Positions 1 through 7,136 of a stretch of DNA of 64,000 nt are shown here, piece after piece. The stretch covers positions 1-64,000 of the forward strand of contig NZ_VULZ01000001.1 in NCBI RefSeq assembly GCF_009696445.1. Direction: 5' to 3'. Made by a program: the position numbers and the translations under genes. The notes under the pieces were generated by a model, which saw only the letters and a list, made by a program, of their open reading frames with translations, ran no database searches and was not told the DNA's origin. Within the stretch, counting starts at the first letter, position 1, and every line of letters begins with the position of its first letter. This DNA comes from Porcincola intestinalis. Lineage in GTDB: Bacteria; Bacillota; Clostridia; Lachnospirales; Lachnospiraceae.

Positions 1-199
1 CATAATCGATCTCTTCAAATAGCATTGTCCAGCTGGAAGGCGCGGGAAGCCGCGCCACATCCATCATGTTCGTGCTGCCCTCAGTATCGATAAATACCGG
101 ATCGGGAAATTTAGAAGCCAGTGTTGACTTGCCAATTCCTTCCGGGCCGTAGATGACGACTTTTGTTGCCTTGTGGATAACGCCTCGTGTTATCTCCAT
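1..199 (-). CDS. Phage P-loop ATPase (AAA_24/Sak4-like), 5' part only
   Basis: The first 66 residues are visible and the gene runs off the left edge. They show a Walker A motif GPEGIGKST at residues 18-26, then a hydrophobic strand and acidic turn (VFIDTEG, residues 35-41). This is the layout of the phage nucleotide-binding ATPases grouped as AAA_24 or Sak4, RecA-fold proteins often encoded with single-strand annealing or single-strand binding functions. The family role is known only in part and the exact role here is inferred. The ATG overlaps the stop of the preceding ATPase gene as TAATG, so the two are probably translationally coupled. Catalytic residues after the Walker A motif cannot be checked. 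Confidence 0.7.
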   Translation of the reverse strand, partial: MEITRGVIHKATKVVIYGPEGIGKSTLASKFPDPVFIDTEGSTNMMDVARLPAPSSWTMLFEEIDY

Positions 200-1494
200 T
201 AAAACTCTCCTTCCTTCCACGCTGATGACGGCGCTTTCGCGGTTTTCAGCGCGGTTGATTCACTATATCCATCGGTGATGATGATGCTGCATTCATCACC
301 GTTGCTCACTCTGGTGGCGATACATTGCAGGTTCTCTTTTTCCAGCCATTCACCGAATTCGGCAAGCGTATTTCTGTCCATCTGTTCCAGCTTGTCAAGC
401 AGGACAAAACCACATTCTGGATTCAGTTCCCGCACGATTGCAGTCGCAACCTTCAGCTGATCTGATCCGCTCATGCAATCCCATGGATGACCGTTGTACA
501 GCAGTTTCCCGCCCTCGACAGTCAGCCCTGGCAGCGGCAGCTTTGCACCGTCGAGCAGCTGCTTTTTCTGCTTGCGGATATCTTCGATCTGCTTTGTCAG
601 ATTGTTGTACTGATCGGCGTACTGTTTTGCGTCTTCTTCCGCTTTGTCTTTGTCAAGATTCGCGCGGACTTTCCTATTCGTTTCATCGATCTGCGCGATG
701 CTCTCCTCAAGCTCCGAAGTCGATTCGTCCTGAAGCTGGGCGACCGTCTTTTCGGCAGTCAGCTCGTTATCGGCACAGGATTTATATTGTGCTTCCATGG
801 CTTCCAGTTTTTCGCGGAGGTCTGCGATCTGCATTTCAAGCCTGCGTTTTTCCGCCTTTATGTGTTCCAGGTTGTCACGTTTCCGCTGATTCTCGCCATT
901 TCTGGCTAAAATCTCCTGCTGCTGTCTGATCAGCTCGGATGCGGATACTGGTGCCTGCGGAACGTCTGGATAATATGTCTGCTCCTCCGCATATTTCTTC
1001 TTCTGGTCAGCGATCCTTCCGATTGCCGTCCGTTCCTGGTAGATGTCATTTTCCTGTTTCTCAAGGGCGGTCAGCTGATCCTTAACGCCGATGATATTCA
1101 GCAGGGTGTTTGCCTTTTCGCTGTCGCTGGCCTGCATGAACTTCGGCAGGTCGAGCGCCAGCTTTGAGATAAAACCGTCAAGGATCTGCTGCCCGGCGCG
1201 GTTCCCGGTCGGATCAGTTACTTTCAGATCGGAATTTTTACCCTTGCGTTCAACAACAAGGCCGTTGCTGAGTACAACATGGAGATACGGATCAGAAACC
1301 GATCCCTCCCTGTGCGGCTGTGAAGGGCGGAAGGAATTGCCTCCGAGAGCCCATGCAATCGCATCCAGTACGGAAGTTTTACCCTGGTTATTGTTCCCTC
1401 CGATAACCGTCAGTCCTGCCGCCGATGGCGTCATCTGCACGGCTTTTACTCTTTTTAGGTTCTCAATTTCTAACTCGTTAATTTTTACTGCCAT
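199..1494 (-). CDS. Phage SMC/RecF-like AAA ATPase
   Basis: A 431-residue ATPase of the SMC/RecF/SbcC type. The N-terminus reads as a RecF-like strand (INELEIENLKRVKAVQM), then Walker A GGNNNQGKTS (residues 32-41). A charged helical coiled coil fills about residues 125-310. The C-terminal half-site carries the signature region (MSGSDQLKVATAIV) and a Walker B strand GFVLLDKLEQMD. The usual glutamate after the Walker B aspartate reads as lysine, which may be normal for this phage subfamily or may lower ATP hydrolysis. The start has the ribosome site GGAGGAACACAGG-ATG. It lies in the early operon next to a Sak4-like ATPase, so a role in phage recombination or replication is likely but inferred. 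Confidence 0.75.
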   Translation of the reverse strand: MAVKINELEIENLKRVKAVQMTPSAAGLTVIGGNNNQGKTSVLDAIAWALGGNSFRPSQPHREGSVSDPYLHVVLSNGLVVERKGKNSDLKVTDPTGNRAGQQILDGFISKLALDLPKFMQASDSEKANTLLNIIGVKDQLTALEKQENDIYQERTAIGRIADQKKKYAEEQTYYPDVPQAPVSASELIRQQQEILARNGENQRKRDNLEHIKAEKRRLEMQIADLREKLEAMEAQYKSCADNELTAEKTVAQLQDESTSELEESIAQIDETNRKVRANLDKDKAEEDAKQYADQYNNLTKQIEDIRKQKKQLLDGAKLPLPGLTVEGGKLLYNGHPWDCMSGSDQLKVATAIVRELNPECGFVLLDKLEQMDRNTLAEFGEWLEKENLQCIATRVSNGDECSIIITDGYSESTALKTAKAPSSAWKEGEF

Positions 1495-1510
1495 CCTGTG
1501 TTCCTCCTTC

Positions 1511-1750
1511 TCACGCGCCGACTTTCGTGTCGGCCCATCTGGTCAGGCCGTACCGGTCGCCGATTGCCGTCGCCGTGTAGTAGTGTTTCTCGCGGATCAG
1601 CGACGACAGTGCCCGGCAGTTGATCATATAAAACATGATCGCGATTAACGCTGTGGCGCCCATTCCCGGCTGATTTTCCGGCCGTACCAGTGTCAGGAAT
1701 CCCGCCGCGATGCCGGCAGATACTGCTTTAATGATTACCTTTCTTCTCAT
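1511..1750 (-). CDS. Small prophage membrane protein
   Basis: A 79-residue protein of unknown function. The start chosen is the ATG directly after GGAGGGGAAAGGA; an upstream in-frame ATG adds 15 polar residues without a ribosome site. It begins with basic residues (MRRKVIIK), then an Ala/Gly-rich hydrophobic segment (about residues 7-22) and a second hydrophobic segment (ATALIAIMFYMIN, about residues 31-43). It may span the membrane twice. It sits 16 bases before the SMC-like ATPase in the early operon. I do not recognise the family. Confidence 0.5.
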   Translation of the reverse strand: MRRKVIIKAVSAGIAAGFLTLVRPENQPGMGATALIAIMFYMINCRALSSLIREKHYYTATAIGDRYGLTRWADTKVGA

Positions 1751-1799
1751 TCCTTTCCCCTCCTGTGATTTGGATCGCGAGCTGGCATTCGCCATCCCG

Positions 1800-2749
1800 C
1801 CAGTTACTTTTCAGGCACTGTCTCCGCGCGGCCGCATAGCTCATATGCTCCTTGCGAACGACATCGCCATTTTGAATAGCTATCACTGCCACTCTCAGCA
1901 TTTCCCGTACCTTTCATGTCGCAGCATCGCTCGGTGACGCGTAAGCGTTTCTGGACGTCTCATTTCTCTTCTGTAGCATCGAGCCTCACCATATAGCAGA
2001 GCCTTTGCCGAACATATCCTTGAGATTCTTTTGCTGTGCATTTCCTTTGCATAACTATTCTTCTCTTTGCTTTTGCAAAGTCACTCGCTGTGTTGCCAGC
2101 GCTAAACATTTCGTCTCTTCGCTTCTGCGATGCCTGGATTCGCTGTTCGTCGCCGATGCCGTTCATATCATCGCTGGGCCTTTCCCTTCCATAGCTTTAC
2201 AATGCCGCGCCACTCCTGGCCTTGCGTTGCTATAACTCTGATCTATGCTTCACATTTCTGCTGCAGTTCTCATCCATGCAATACTTTTCTCGTACTCCGC
2301 CGCTCAATCCAACGCAGTTCAGCAGCTATACCTCGTTGCGCATTTCTTATGCTCCGCTTAACCCCGCAGCGCTCCTGCGGTGCAACACGTCTCAATACCA
2401 TACGATGCCATAGTCTTGCAATTCCAATGCATACCCCTTCAACTCTGTTGCCACTCAACTCGATTCCAATCTTGTCGCATCCATGCCTATGCTATGCTTA
2501 ACGTTGCTTTGCCTTTGCGCCGCGTGGCTACGCTTTGCCGTAACATCTCATGGCTTTTCAATACCTTTACATAGTGCGTGTTAGTACGTGTTAGTGCGCG
2601 TTGGATGCGTGTTAATTGGCGAACCATACCTGCTGACGCGGATCCGCTCCATTCGTAGCGTCTCCTTTCTCTTGCTTTTCGTTGCCCAGCAACTCCAATG
2701 CACATCTGCGCACAGCTCTTCTGCTCAGTGCCAGTACAGCACAATGCCG
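1800..2749 (-). repeat. Degenerate word-repeat segment in the prophage early operon, no clear gene
   Basis: About 950 bases between two early genes that carry no convincing reading frame. Short frames exist on both strands, but all are low complexity and lack ribosome sites. Read on the minus strand, the DNA is built from recurring purine-rich words such as GGCAAAG, GCATAG, GCATGGATG, TTGGAATTG and GCGAAG, scrambled and imperfect rather than tandem. I recall similar word-built stretches giving odd hypothetical proteins in other clostridial prophages, but no function. It could be untranslated operon RNA, a diversifying region, or many tiny peptides. Confidence 0.55.
2573..2613 (+). repeat. Four tandem 10-base repeats (iteron-like)
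   Basis: Four adjacent copies of a 10-base unit read AGTGCGTGTT, AGTACGTGTT, AGTGCGCGTT and GGATGCGTGTT (the last one base longer). One unit per helical turn places each copy on the same DNA face, as in iterons or regulator arrays. It lies inside the word-repeat segment of the early region, so a replication-initiator or regulator site is possible but unproven. Confidence 0.55.
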
Positions 2750-3532
2750 TCACTCTTCCGGATCCACGTAGTCCCACAGAAACGAACCCTTCCGGCTGTT
2801 CCTCCATCCTCCGATCCCGTTGTCCCTGCCGTAGTCCAGCCATTCCTCAATCATCGGACGGGACTTTTCGCCCAGTAGCGACACGATGTCGAATTCGATC
2901 CATGCGCCCGGCGCGATGGATTCGCTGTCGCTGATCGCCACCCGGTCACCCTGCGGGGTTGACGCCCTCAGCGGCCTTTGGCAGTCTCCGATCGGCTTGT
3001 CGGTGTGAATCACGATCTCGCGGACGGTCTTATCTTCGATTTCCCCGCGATTGATCGCGTCCGTGCTCTTGTTGACATCGCTGTACACCTGTATCAGCGT
3101 GTCGATCTTCCCCTTGTATGCCGTGAACCCCTTCGACTCGCTCTCGGGGATCTGCCGGCAGGCCCCGCAGGCGCTCTTGAAAAATCCCCTTATCTGGTAG
3201 TCGAACAGGATCGGATCGCCATTGTCATTCCTCGGGAAGAAGGTCTTCCCCTTGGTGATCTCCTCGTCGGCGTTGAGGTTCTTGATGTCCTCCAGCTCCT
3301 GGTGGACCAGGGCATCACGCTGTTCATCGGTCAGGCCTTCTCTGATGTACTTCTGGCTGGCCTTCTGCTTCTTCTTGATCTTTCCGGCGACGTATGTGCC
3401 ATGGATATCCTCGTTCCCGGATGCAGTACCGAGAAGCTCGTTCATGAACGTCAGCCGGACGTGCATGACAAGCTCATTCTTTCTCAGCTTCTCTCCATGC
3501 GTGCGTCTCTTGTTAAGTTCTGCTGCTGTCAT
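2750..3532 (-). CDS. Conserved-looking prophage protein with RAMP/Cas7-like features
   Basis: A 260-residue protein in the phage early operon, function unknown. Three blocks stand out: DYQIRGFFKSACGACRQ (residues 111-127), RPLRASTPQGDRVAISDSE (187-205) and a glycine/arginine-rich GIGGWRNSRKGSF (239-251). The first resembles the G-x-S-hKG-hhR turn of RAMP ferredoxin-like folds and the last resembles their glycine-rich loop. This is pattern resemblance only, not a search result. It does not look like RecT, Bet, Erf or Rad52, although its place beside recombination ATPases would suit an annealase or nucleic-acid-binding protein. The start follows the ribosome site GGAGGGAAACACAA. Confidence 0.6.
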   Translation of the reverse strand: MTAAELNKRRTHGEKLRKNELVMHVRLTFMNELLGTASGNEDIHGTYVAGKIKKKQKASQKYIREGLTDEQRDALVHQELEDIKNLNADEEITKGKTFFPRNDNGDPILFDYQIRGFFKSACGACRQIPESESKGFTAYKGKIDTLIQVYSDVNKSTDAINRGEIEDKTVREIVIHTDKPIGDCQRPLRASTPQGDRVAISDSESIAPGAWIEFDIVSLLGEKSRPMIEEWLDYGRDNGIGGWRNSRKGSFLWDYVDPEE

Positions 3533-3559
3533 TTGTGTTTCCCTCCTGTGTGTGAATGT

Positions 3560-3760
3560 TTATGCTTCTCCTGCTCCGCGCCTGCGCCAGAAGTCCTCCA
3601 GCGCTTCAACGCGCACCAGCCGGATACTTCCATCAAGAATGAAATCCCGGTCGGTTGTCCGTGAATCATTGCGCATATCGCTTACCAGCTTCGTTGCGTA
3701 GCTTCGGGACACCGAATACTCCTTTGGGATGTCCCTAACCCTCACCCATTTCCTCTCCAT
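3560..3760 (-). CDS. Small helix-turn-helix protein, excisionase-like
   Basis: A 66-residue basic protein (MERKWVRVRDIPKEYSVS...). The start at 3760 is preceded by AAGGAGGGCACAGG; an upstream ATG would add 29 residues without a ribosome site. The segment RVRDIPKEYSVSRSYATKLV (residues 7-26) has the spacing of a winged-helix or MerR/Xis-type helix-turn-helix, followed by an aromatic C-terminal helix (EALEDFWRRRG). Such proteins act as excisionases or as early regulators. It lies directly downstream of the Cro-like gene and a small coiled-coil gene. Excision directionality for the integrase at 5969 is an inference. Confidence 0.55.
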   Translation of the reverse strand: MERKWVRVRDIPKEYSVSRSYATKLVSDMRNDSRTTDRDFILDGSIRLVRVEALEDFWRRRGAGEA

Positions 3761-3776
3761 CCTGTGCCCTCCTTGC

Positions 3777-3977
3777 TTACTCTGATCCGTTCTGAATATC
3801 GTGATAAATATCGTGATAAACGGCTGATCCAAGCACTTTCGGATCAATCTTGATTTCTATTTCACGCTCATTAGGCTGTATCTGGTTCAGCCTTTCGTTT
3901 GTTTCGTCCAGCTCCTTCCTGAATTGTCTCAAGAGCTTAATAACTTCATCCAGCGTCGCAAGTATCAATTCATCCAT
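3777..3977 (-). CDS. Small acidic coiled-coil prophage protein
   Basis: A 66-residue protein, strongly helical. Residues 1-36 (MDELILATLDEVIKLLRQFRKELDETNERLNQIQ) show hydrophobic residues every three to four positions, consistent with a coiled coil, followed by a charged tail ending in IQNGSE. No enzymatic motif is visible. It sits between the Cro-like gene (12 bases upstream) and the helix-turn-helix gene, so it is probably co-transcribed early. Function unknown; dimerisation through the coil is an inference. Confidence 0.5.
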   Translation of the reverse strand: MDELILATLDEVIKLLRQFRKELDETNERLNQIQPNEREIEIKIDPKVLGSAVYHDIYHDIQNGSE

Positions 3978-3989
3978 CTTGTGCCCTCA

Positions 3990-4217
3990 TTATGTAGACA
4001 TATAGTCTACTTCTTTGGCAAAAAAAATACGTTCCTTATCCCGTGCGGTAATCAAGAGTAGGTCGCAAAGATCCTGTATTTCGGATTGAGTAAATTCTGA
4101 CTTACCAGACTCCTTGTTGAGATAGCCTTGGTACGAAAGGCCTAGTTTTTTCGCCACAAAAGTGCGCTTTAATCCGGAGCGATTGATATACTCCCGTAAC
4201 AATTTGCTGTTTGTCAT
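3990..4217 (-). CDS. Cro-like XRE-family regulator
   Basis: A 75-residue protein opening with a lambda-type helix-turn-helix: LLREYINRSGLKRTFVAKKL then GLSYQGYLNKESGKSEFT. It is the first gene of the early operon and diverges from the CI-type repressor, so it is the Cro counterpart. The start follows AAAGGAGGACAC. One copy of the switch operator (3994-4010) lies inside the last codons of this gene, and another covers its transcription start (4231-4249). It probably binds the same sites as the repressor to set the lytic program; this is inferred from position and fold. Confidence 0.75.
   Translation of the reverse strand: MTNSKLLREYINRSGLKRTFVAKKLGLSYQGYLNKESGKSEFTQSEIQDLCDLLLITARDKERIFFAKEVDYMST
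3994..4010. promoter_or_regulatory. Switch operator copy inside the cro-like gene
   Basis: GTAGAC-ATATA-GTCTAC is a perfect inverted repeat with six-base arms and a five-base spacer, identical in arms and spacing to the operator at 4231-4249. It overlaps the 3' end of the Cro-like gene, which would allow looping or auxiliary repression. Confidence 0.7.
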
Positions 4218-4230
4218 GTGTCCTCCTTTC

Positions 4231-4249
4231 TGTAGACGTTTTGTCTACA
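4231..4249. promoter_or_regulatory. Switch operator at the early-promoter start site
   Basis: TGTAGACGTTTTGTCTACA is a perfect inverted repeat with seven-base arms and a five-base spacer. It lies where transcription from the early promoter (4256-4284) should begin, so bound repressor would block the early operon. It is the best copy of the three matching sites in the switch. Confidence 0.8.
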
Positions 4250-4255
4250 TTGAGT

Positions 4256-4284
4256 ATGTTAGCACTGTGTCCCCATAATGTCAA
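4256..4284 (-). promoter_or_regulatory. Early promoter of the prophage (minus strand)
   Basis: On the minus strand, TTGACA (4284-4279) and TAACAT (4261-4256) are separated by 17 bases, a good sigma-A type promoter. The expected start, near 4249, falls on the operator at 4231-4249. It drives the Cro-like gene and the genes to the left. Confidence 0.7.
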
Positions 4285-4311
4285 CACTATTTTATAAAAC
4301 ATTCAAATTTT

Positions 4312-4341
4312 GTTGATTATTGGTCTACATGCGTATATAAT
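4312..4341 (+). promoter_or_regulatory. Repressor promoter with overlapping third operator
   Basis: TTGATT (4313-4318) and TATAAT (4336-4341) with a 17-base spacer form the promoter of the CI-type gene. A third, imperfect operator, GTTGAT-TATTG-GTCTAC (4312-4328), covers the -35 box. Binding there by the Cro-like protein or excess repressor would shut off repressor synthesis, the classic lambda-like logic. Confidence 0.75.
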
Positions 4342-4360
4342 ACTTATGGAGGTAAGAGCT

Positions 4361-4981
4361 ATGACAACGTTTGGATGGAGAGTACGCAGCCGTAGAGAAG
4401 CCCTTGGAATGACGCAAGACGAGCTGGCTAAAAAGCTTAACTATAAGTCAAGATCATCAGTAAATAAGATCGAGCTGGATCAGCGCAACATGAAGCAATC
4501 GCAAATCGCGCAGCTTGCAAAAGCTCTGGAGACAACGCCCGGTTTTTTGATGGGCTGGGATGAAAAGGAACCTCCGCTTCCTAGTAATATTTCCGTTCCC
4601 GCCGCCTATCCCGTCCCGATCCTGGGTGTGATCGGTTGTGGCGAGGGGCCGATCGGAGAACAAAACTTTGACGGATTCTTTTATATTGATCGTACAATAC
4701 GTGCTGATTACGCGCTTCATACTAAGGGTGACTCAATGATAGATGCAGGGATCCAGGACGGTGACATCGCCTTTCTGACCAAGAACTATGATTTCGAGGA
4801 TGGGCAGATCTATGCCGTGATCTTTGGTCCGGATAATGAAGCGGTGCTTAAAAAGGTATATAGGTCTGGCGATAAAGCAATTTTACAGTCATGTAATGCA
4901 GCGTATACACCGATTATCCTAGATGGATCAGACATGCGGATAATTGGCAAACTTACATGGATTTGCCATAAAGCGCAGTGA
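4361..4981 (+). CDS. CI-type repressor with S24/LexA autocleavage domain
   Basis: A 206-residue lysogeny repressor. The start at 4361 follows GGAGGTAAGAGCT; an upstream in-frame ATG is far from a ribosome site. Residues 1-65 form an XRE helix-turn-helix (MTQDELAKKLNYKSRSSVNK). Residues 84-200 form an S24 peptidase: likely cleavage bond Cys93-Gly94 (as in UmuD; many repressors have Ala-Gly), catalytic Ser125 in KGDSM and Lys164 in AVLKK. All the catalytic parts are present, so RecA-stimulated self-cleavage and SOS induction are expected. It diverges from the Cro-like gene, is flanked by matching operators, and is followed by the K+ channel and integrase on the same strand. Confidence 0.9.
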   Translation: MTTFGWRVRSRREALGMTQDELAKKLNYKSRSSVNKIELDQRNMKQSQIAQLAKALETTPGFLMGWDEKEPPLPSNISVPAAYPVPILGVIGCGEGPIGEQNFDGFFYIDRTIRADYALHTKGDSMIDAGIQDGDIAFLTKNYDFEDGQIYAVIFGPDNEAVLKKVYRSGDKAILQSCNAAYTPIILDGSDMRIIGKLTWICHKAQ

Positions 4982-5069
4982 AACAATGTAGTAAGAAACG
5001 ATTGCTGTGCTAATGGTGATAACCAATCTATCGAGTCAGAAGTACACACATTGTTGAAGGATAGATAAA

Positions 5070-5783
5070 ATGAAAGAGAAAATATTCCAGCTTGTCGAAC
5101 CTCCGGAAACACATGAATCCCCGGACCCATACGACATCGTAATGATGCTGGCTATCATTATTAGCATCGTCCCGATGATGTTCAAAAAAACATATAGGCC
5201 ATTCGTAATTTGCGATCATATTTGTACGGCGCTGTTTCTCGTAGATTACTCATTGCGATGGTTTACAGCCGACCTGAAGCTGAAAAAGAAAGGTCCGGTT
5301 GCATATATTGCGTATCCATTCACCTTTATGGCGATTGTCGATCTCCTTTCAATCCTTCCAGGGATCAGTGTTCTTAATCGCTCCTTCAGGCTGCTTCGTG
5401 TAATCCGGCTGATCCGCATGTTCCGGATCTTCAGAGTCTTTAAGGCGTTGAGGTATTCTAGGAATGTGGAGGTGATAATCAAGATCGTATCCAGAGAGAA
5501 GCAATCACTGATTGCTGTGTGCTGGATCGCCGCCGTATATATTTTCATCTCCGCGCTGATTATTTACAACGTCGAGCCGCAGAGCTTCGGAAACTTTTTT
5601 GAAGCGATCTACTGGGCAACCGTATCACTTACCACTGTTGGTTATGGTGATATCTACCCCGTAACCACGACAGGGCGAATCGTAACAATGGCATCATCTA
5701 TATTTGGGATAGCAATAATTGCGATGCCAGCCGGAATTATTTCAGCCGGATTTGTAAACGAATTGCATAACGAATCACAATAA
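5070..5783 (+). CDS. Voltage-gated K+ channel (Kv-like) carried by the prophage
   Basis: A 237-residue six-helix ion channel. The S4 voltage sensor is textbook: basic residues at every third position from Arg104 to Arg128 (R104, R107, R110, R113, R116, R119, R122, K125, R128). The pore helix leads into the selectivity filter TTVGYGD (188-194), followed by an S6 helix with a proline-glycine hinge (AMPAG, 218-222). S1-S3 lie at about residues 22-95. The start follows AAGGATAGATAAA. It sits between repressor and integrase on the lysogeny strand, a place where phages carry cargo expressed in the lysogen. A role in membrane-potential control, superinfection exclusion or abortive defence is speculation. 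Confidence 0.9.
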   Translation: MKEKIFQLVEPPETHESPDPYDIVMMLAIIISIVPMMFKKTYRPFVICDHICTALFLVDYSLRWFTADLKLKKKGPVAYIAYPFTFMAIVDLLSILPGISVLNRSFRLLRVIRLIRMFRIFRVFKALRYSRNVEVIIKIVSREKQSLIAVCWIAAVYIFISALIIYNVEPQSFGNFFEAIYWATVSLTTVGYGDIYPVTTTGRIVTMASSIFGIAIIAMPAGIISAGFVNELHNESQ

Positions 5784-5868
5784 ATCGAGATTTCCGTTTA
5801 TTATCCCCGTTTTTGCATGAGAAGTGCAAATATCAGGAATAATATCGCGTAGAAACTGCATTATAAAA

Positions 5869-5896
5869 GCCGCCCGGTGCTGCAACACCAGACGGC
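5869..5896. other. Imperfect hairpin between channel gene and integrase
   Basis: GCCG and CGGC outer arms and GGTG/CACC inner arms around CTGCAA form a stem-loop with an internal mismatch. No T-run follows on either side. It may end the channel transcript weakly or belong to the integrase leader. The rest of 5784-5968 holds no gene; the integrase ribosome site ACAGGAGGTGG lies at its end. Confidence 0.4.
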
Positions 5897-5968
5897 GATG
5901 GTCATTGTACCCCGACGCATTATACGGGCAACCTCTGACCTTTTTCATTATAACACAGGAGGTGGAAT

Positions 5969-7090
5969 ATGTGGATAGCTGAAAGAAATGGCTACAAGAT
6001 CATGCAGGAACGGGTGATCGACCCGCTGACGGGGAAATCAAGGATTGTGTCCTGCACCATCCAGAAGGATACTCCGGCAGGAAGGAAGGCCGCCAGGCAG
6101 AAGCTTGAGGCGAAGCTGCTGCGGAAGAAGCCGGCATCGCTGAAAAAGCTGAAGCTATCCGACCTGATCCGGAAGTACGAGGAATCCATGCAGCAGGACG
6201 TAGTCCATGGCGATCTCAGGGAGCAAACAATGATCCGGAACATGTATTCGATGAAGACGCTGTTGAAAACCCTCGATGACGTGTATGTGGATCAATTGAC
6301 AGCGGGATACGTGCTGCAACGCCTGGATGAATCCGGACGTAACAACACCGGGAAGAATGAGCTTTTACGTCGACTGAAAGCTTTCCTCCGCTGGGCGTAC
6401 AAGCGTGATCTGATAGAGGCCAGGGAAGTGATTGACAAGATCGACAAGTATCCGGAGCCGTCGGAACGAGAGAAGATCAAGGACAAATATCTTGAAGCAG
6501 CAGAAGTGGAGAAGCTGGTAACCGGAATGACCTGTAAGCGATGGGCACTGCTGACTGAATTCCTTGTCCTTTCCGGTCTGCGGATCGGCGAAGCTATCGC
6601 CCTGGATGCATCCGATATCGACGCGCGGAATATTCATGTGACTAAAACATTTAACTCAATCACGCATGCTATTGGGCCGACAAAGACGGACGGTTCTACT
6701 CGAGATGTACACATCCAGCCTGAATTGGCGCGATGCATCAAAGAAATCAATATAGAAATGCTCAAAGAACGTATGATCTACGGATACGGGACTACCCCGT
6801 ATTTTATGACTTCCCCAAATGGGGAAAGATTATCGTATTACGCTTATAAATATTATTTGAAAAAGTCAGGCAAAGACATTCTCGGACGGGAAGGCGTGAC
6901 GCCACACATAACAAGGCATACGCATACATCATTGTTAGCGGCAGCAGGTGTACCTTTCGATACTATAAGCCGCAGGCTTGGTCACAGCAGCCCCCAGATT
7001 ACCAGACAAATCTATATGCATATTACGAAAACACTTAAGATCAATGATGCTAAAGCTGTGGACAATGTTTCAATATTCAAAGTTTGCTAA
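5969..7090 (+). CDS. int: Phage tyrosine integrase
   Basis: A 373-residue site-specific recombinase. The N-terminus (1-55) is a basic AP2-like arm-binding segment, residues 62-165 form the SAM-like core-binding domain, and residues 170-365 form the catalytic domain. The active residues are all present: Arg205 (LSGLRIGEA), Lys239 (GPTKT), His313 and Arg316 (HITRH), His339 (GHSS) and Tyr349 (IYMHI). The start follows ACAGGAGGTGGAAT. The gene ends 47 bases from the broken ferredoxin frame, so the attachment site lies just after its stop. It integrates and, with an excisionase, excises the prophage. Three TTGCTAAAATT-type repeats at its end are probably arm sites. Confidence 0.95.
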   Translation: MWIAERNGYKIMQERVIDPLTGKSRIVSCTIQKDTPAGRKAARQKLEAKLLRKKPASLKKLKLSDLIRKYEESMQQDVVHGDLREQTMIRNMYSMKTLLKTLDDVYVDQLTAGYVLQRLDESGRNNTGKNELLRRLKAFLRWAYKRDLIEAREVIDKIDKYPEPSEREKIKDKYLEAAEVEKLVTGMTCKRWALLTEFLVLSGLRIGEAIALDASDIDARNIHVTKTFNSITHAIGPTKTDGSTRDVHIQPELARCIKEINIEMLKERMIYGYGTTPYFMTSPNGERLSYYAYKYYLKKSGKDILGREGVTPHITRHTHTSLLAAAGVPFDTISRRLGHSSPQITRQIYMHITKTLKINDAKAVDNVSIFKVC

Positions 7091-7118
7091 AATTATTGCT
7101 AAAATTGCTATTAAAATT
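7084..7118 (+). repeat. Three short direct repeats at the integrase end, likely arm sites
   Basis: TTGCTAAAATT at 7084-7094 and 7096-7106, then TTGCTATTAAAATT from 7105. The first overlaps the integrase stop codon. Position between integrase and host boundary suits integrase arm-binding sites in the attachment region; this is inferred. Confidence 0.5.
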
Positions 7119-7136
7119 TTTCTAAAACCCGCATTT

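Larger units (their letters stand above)
1..7136. mobile_element. Prophage, integrase-proximal part
   Basis: This is the early and lysogeny region of a temperate phage; the rest lies beyond the left edge. It holds divergent repressor and Cro-like genes with shared operators, recombination-type ATPases, a cargo ion channel and a tyrosine integrase at the host boundary. The right boundary is placed where a host ferredoxin reading frame (7250 downward) loses its expected sequence, about 7137-7165. The exact attachment core cannot be fixed without the other end. Structural genes are not in the window, so whether the phage is complete is unknown. Confidence 0.88.

Noticed and set aside
438-929. 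Plus-strand frames opposite the SMC-like ATPase
   Set aside because: They lie opposite its coiled-coil coding region and lack start signals and plausible folds.
2750-3532. RecT/Bet/Rad52-type annealase call for the early phage gene
   Set aside because: Position suggests it, but none of the expected annealase sequence blocks are visible; the RAMP-like pattern fits better, and neither is proven.
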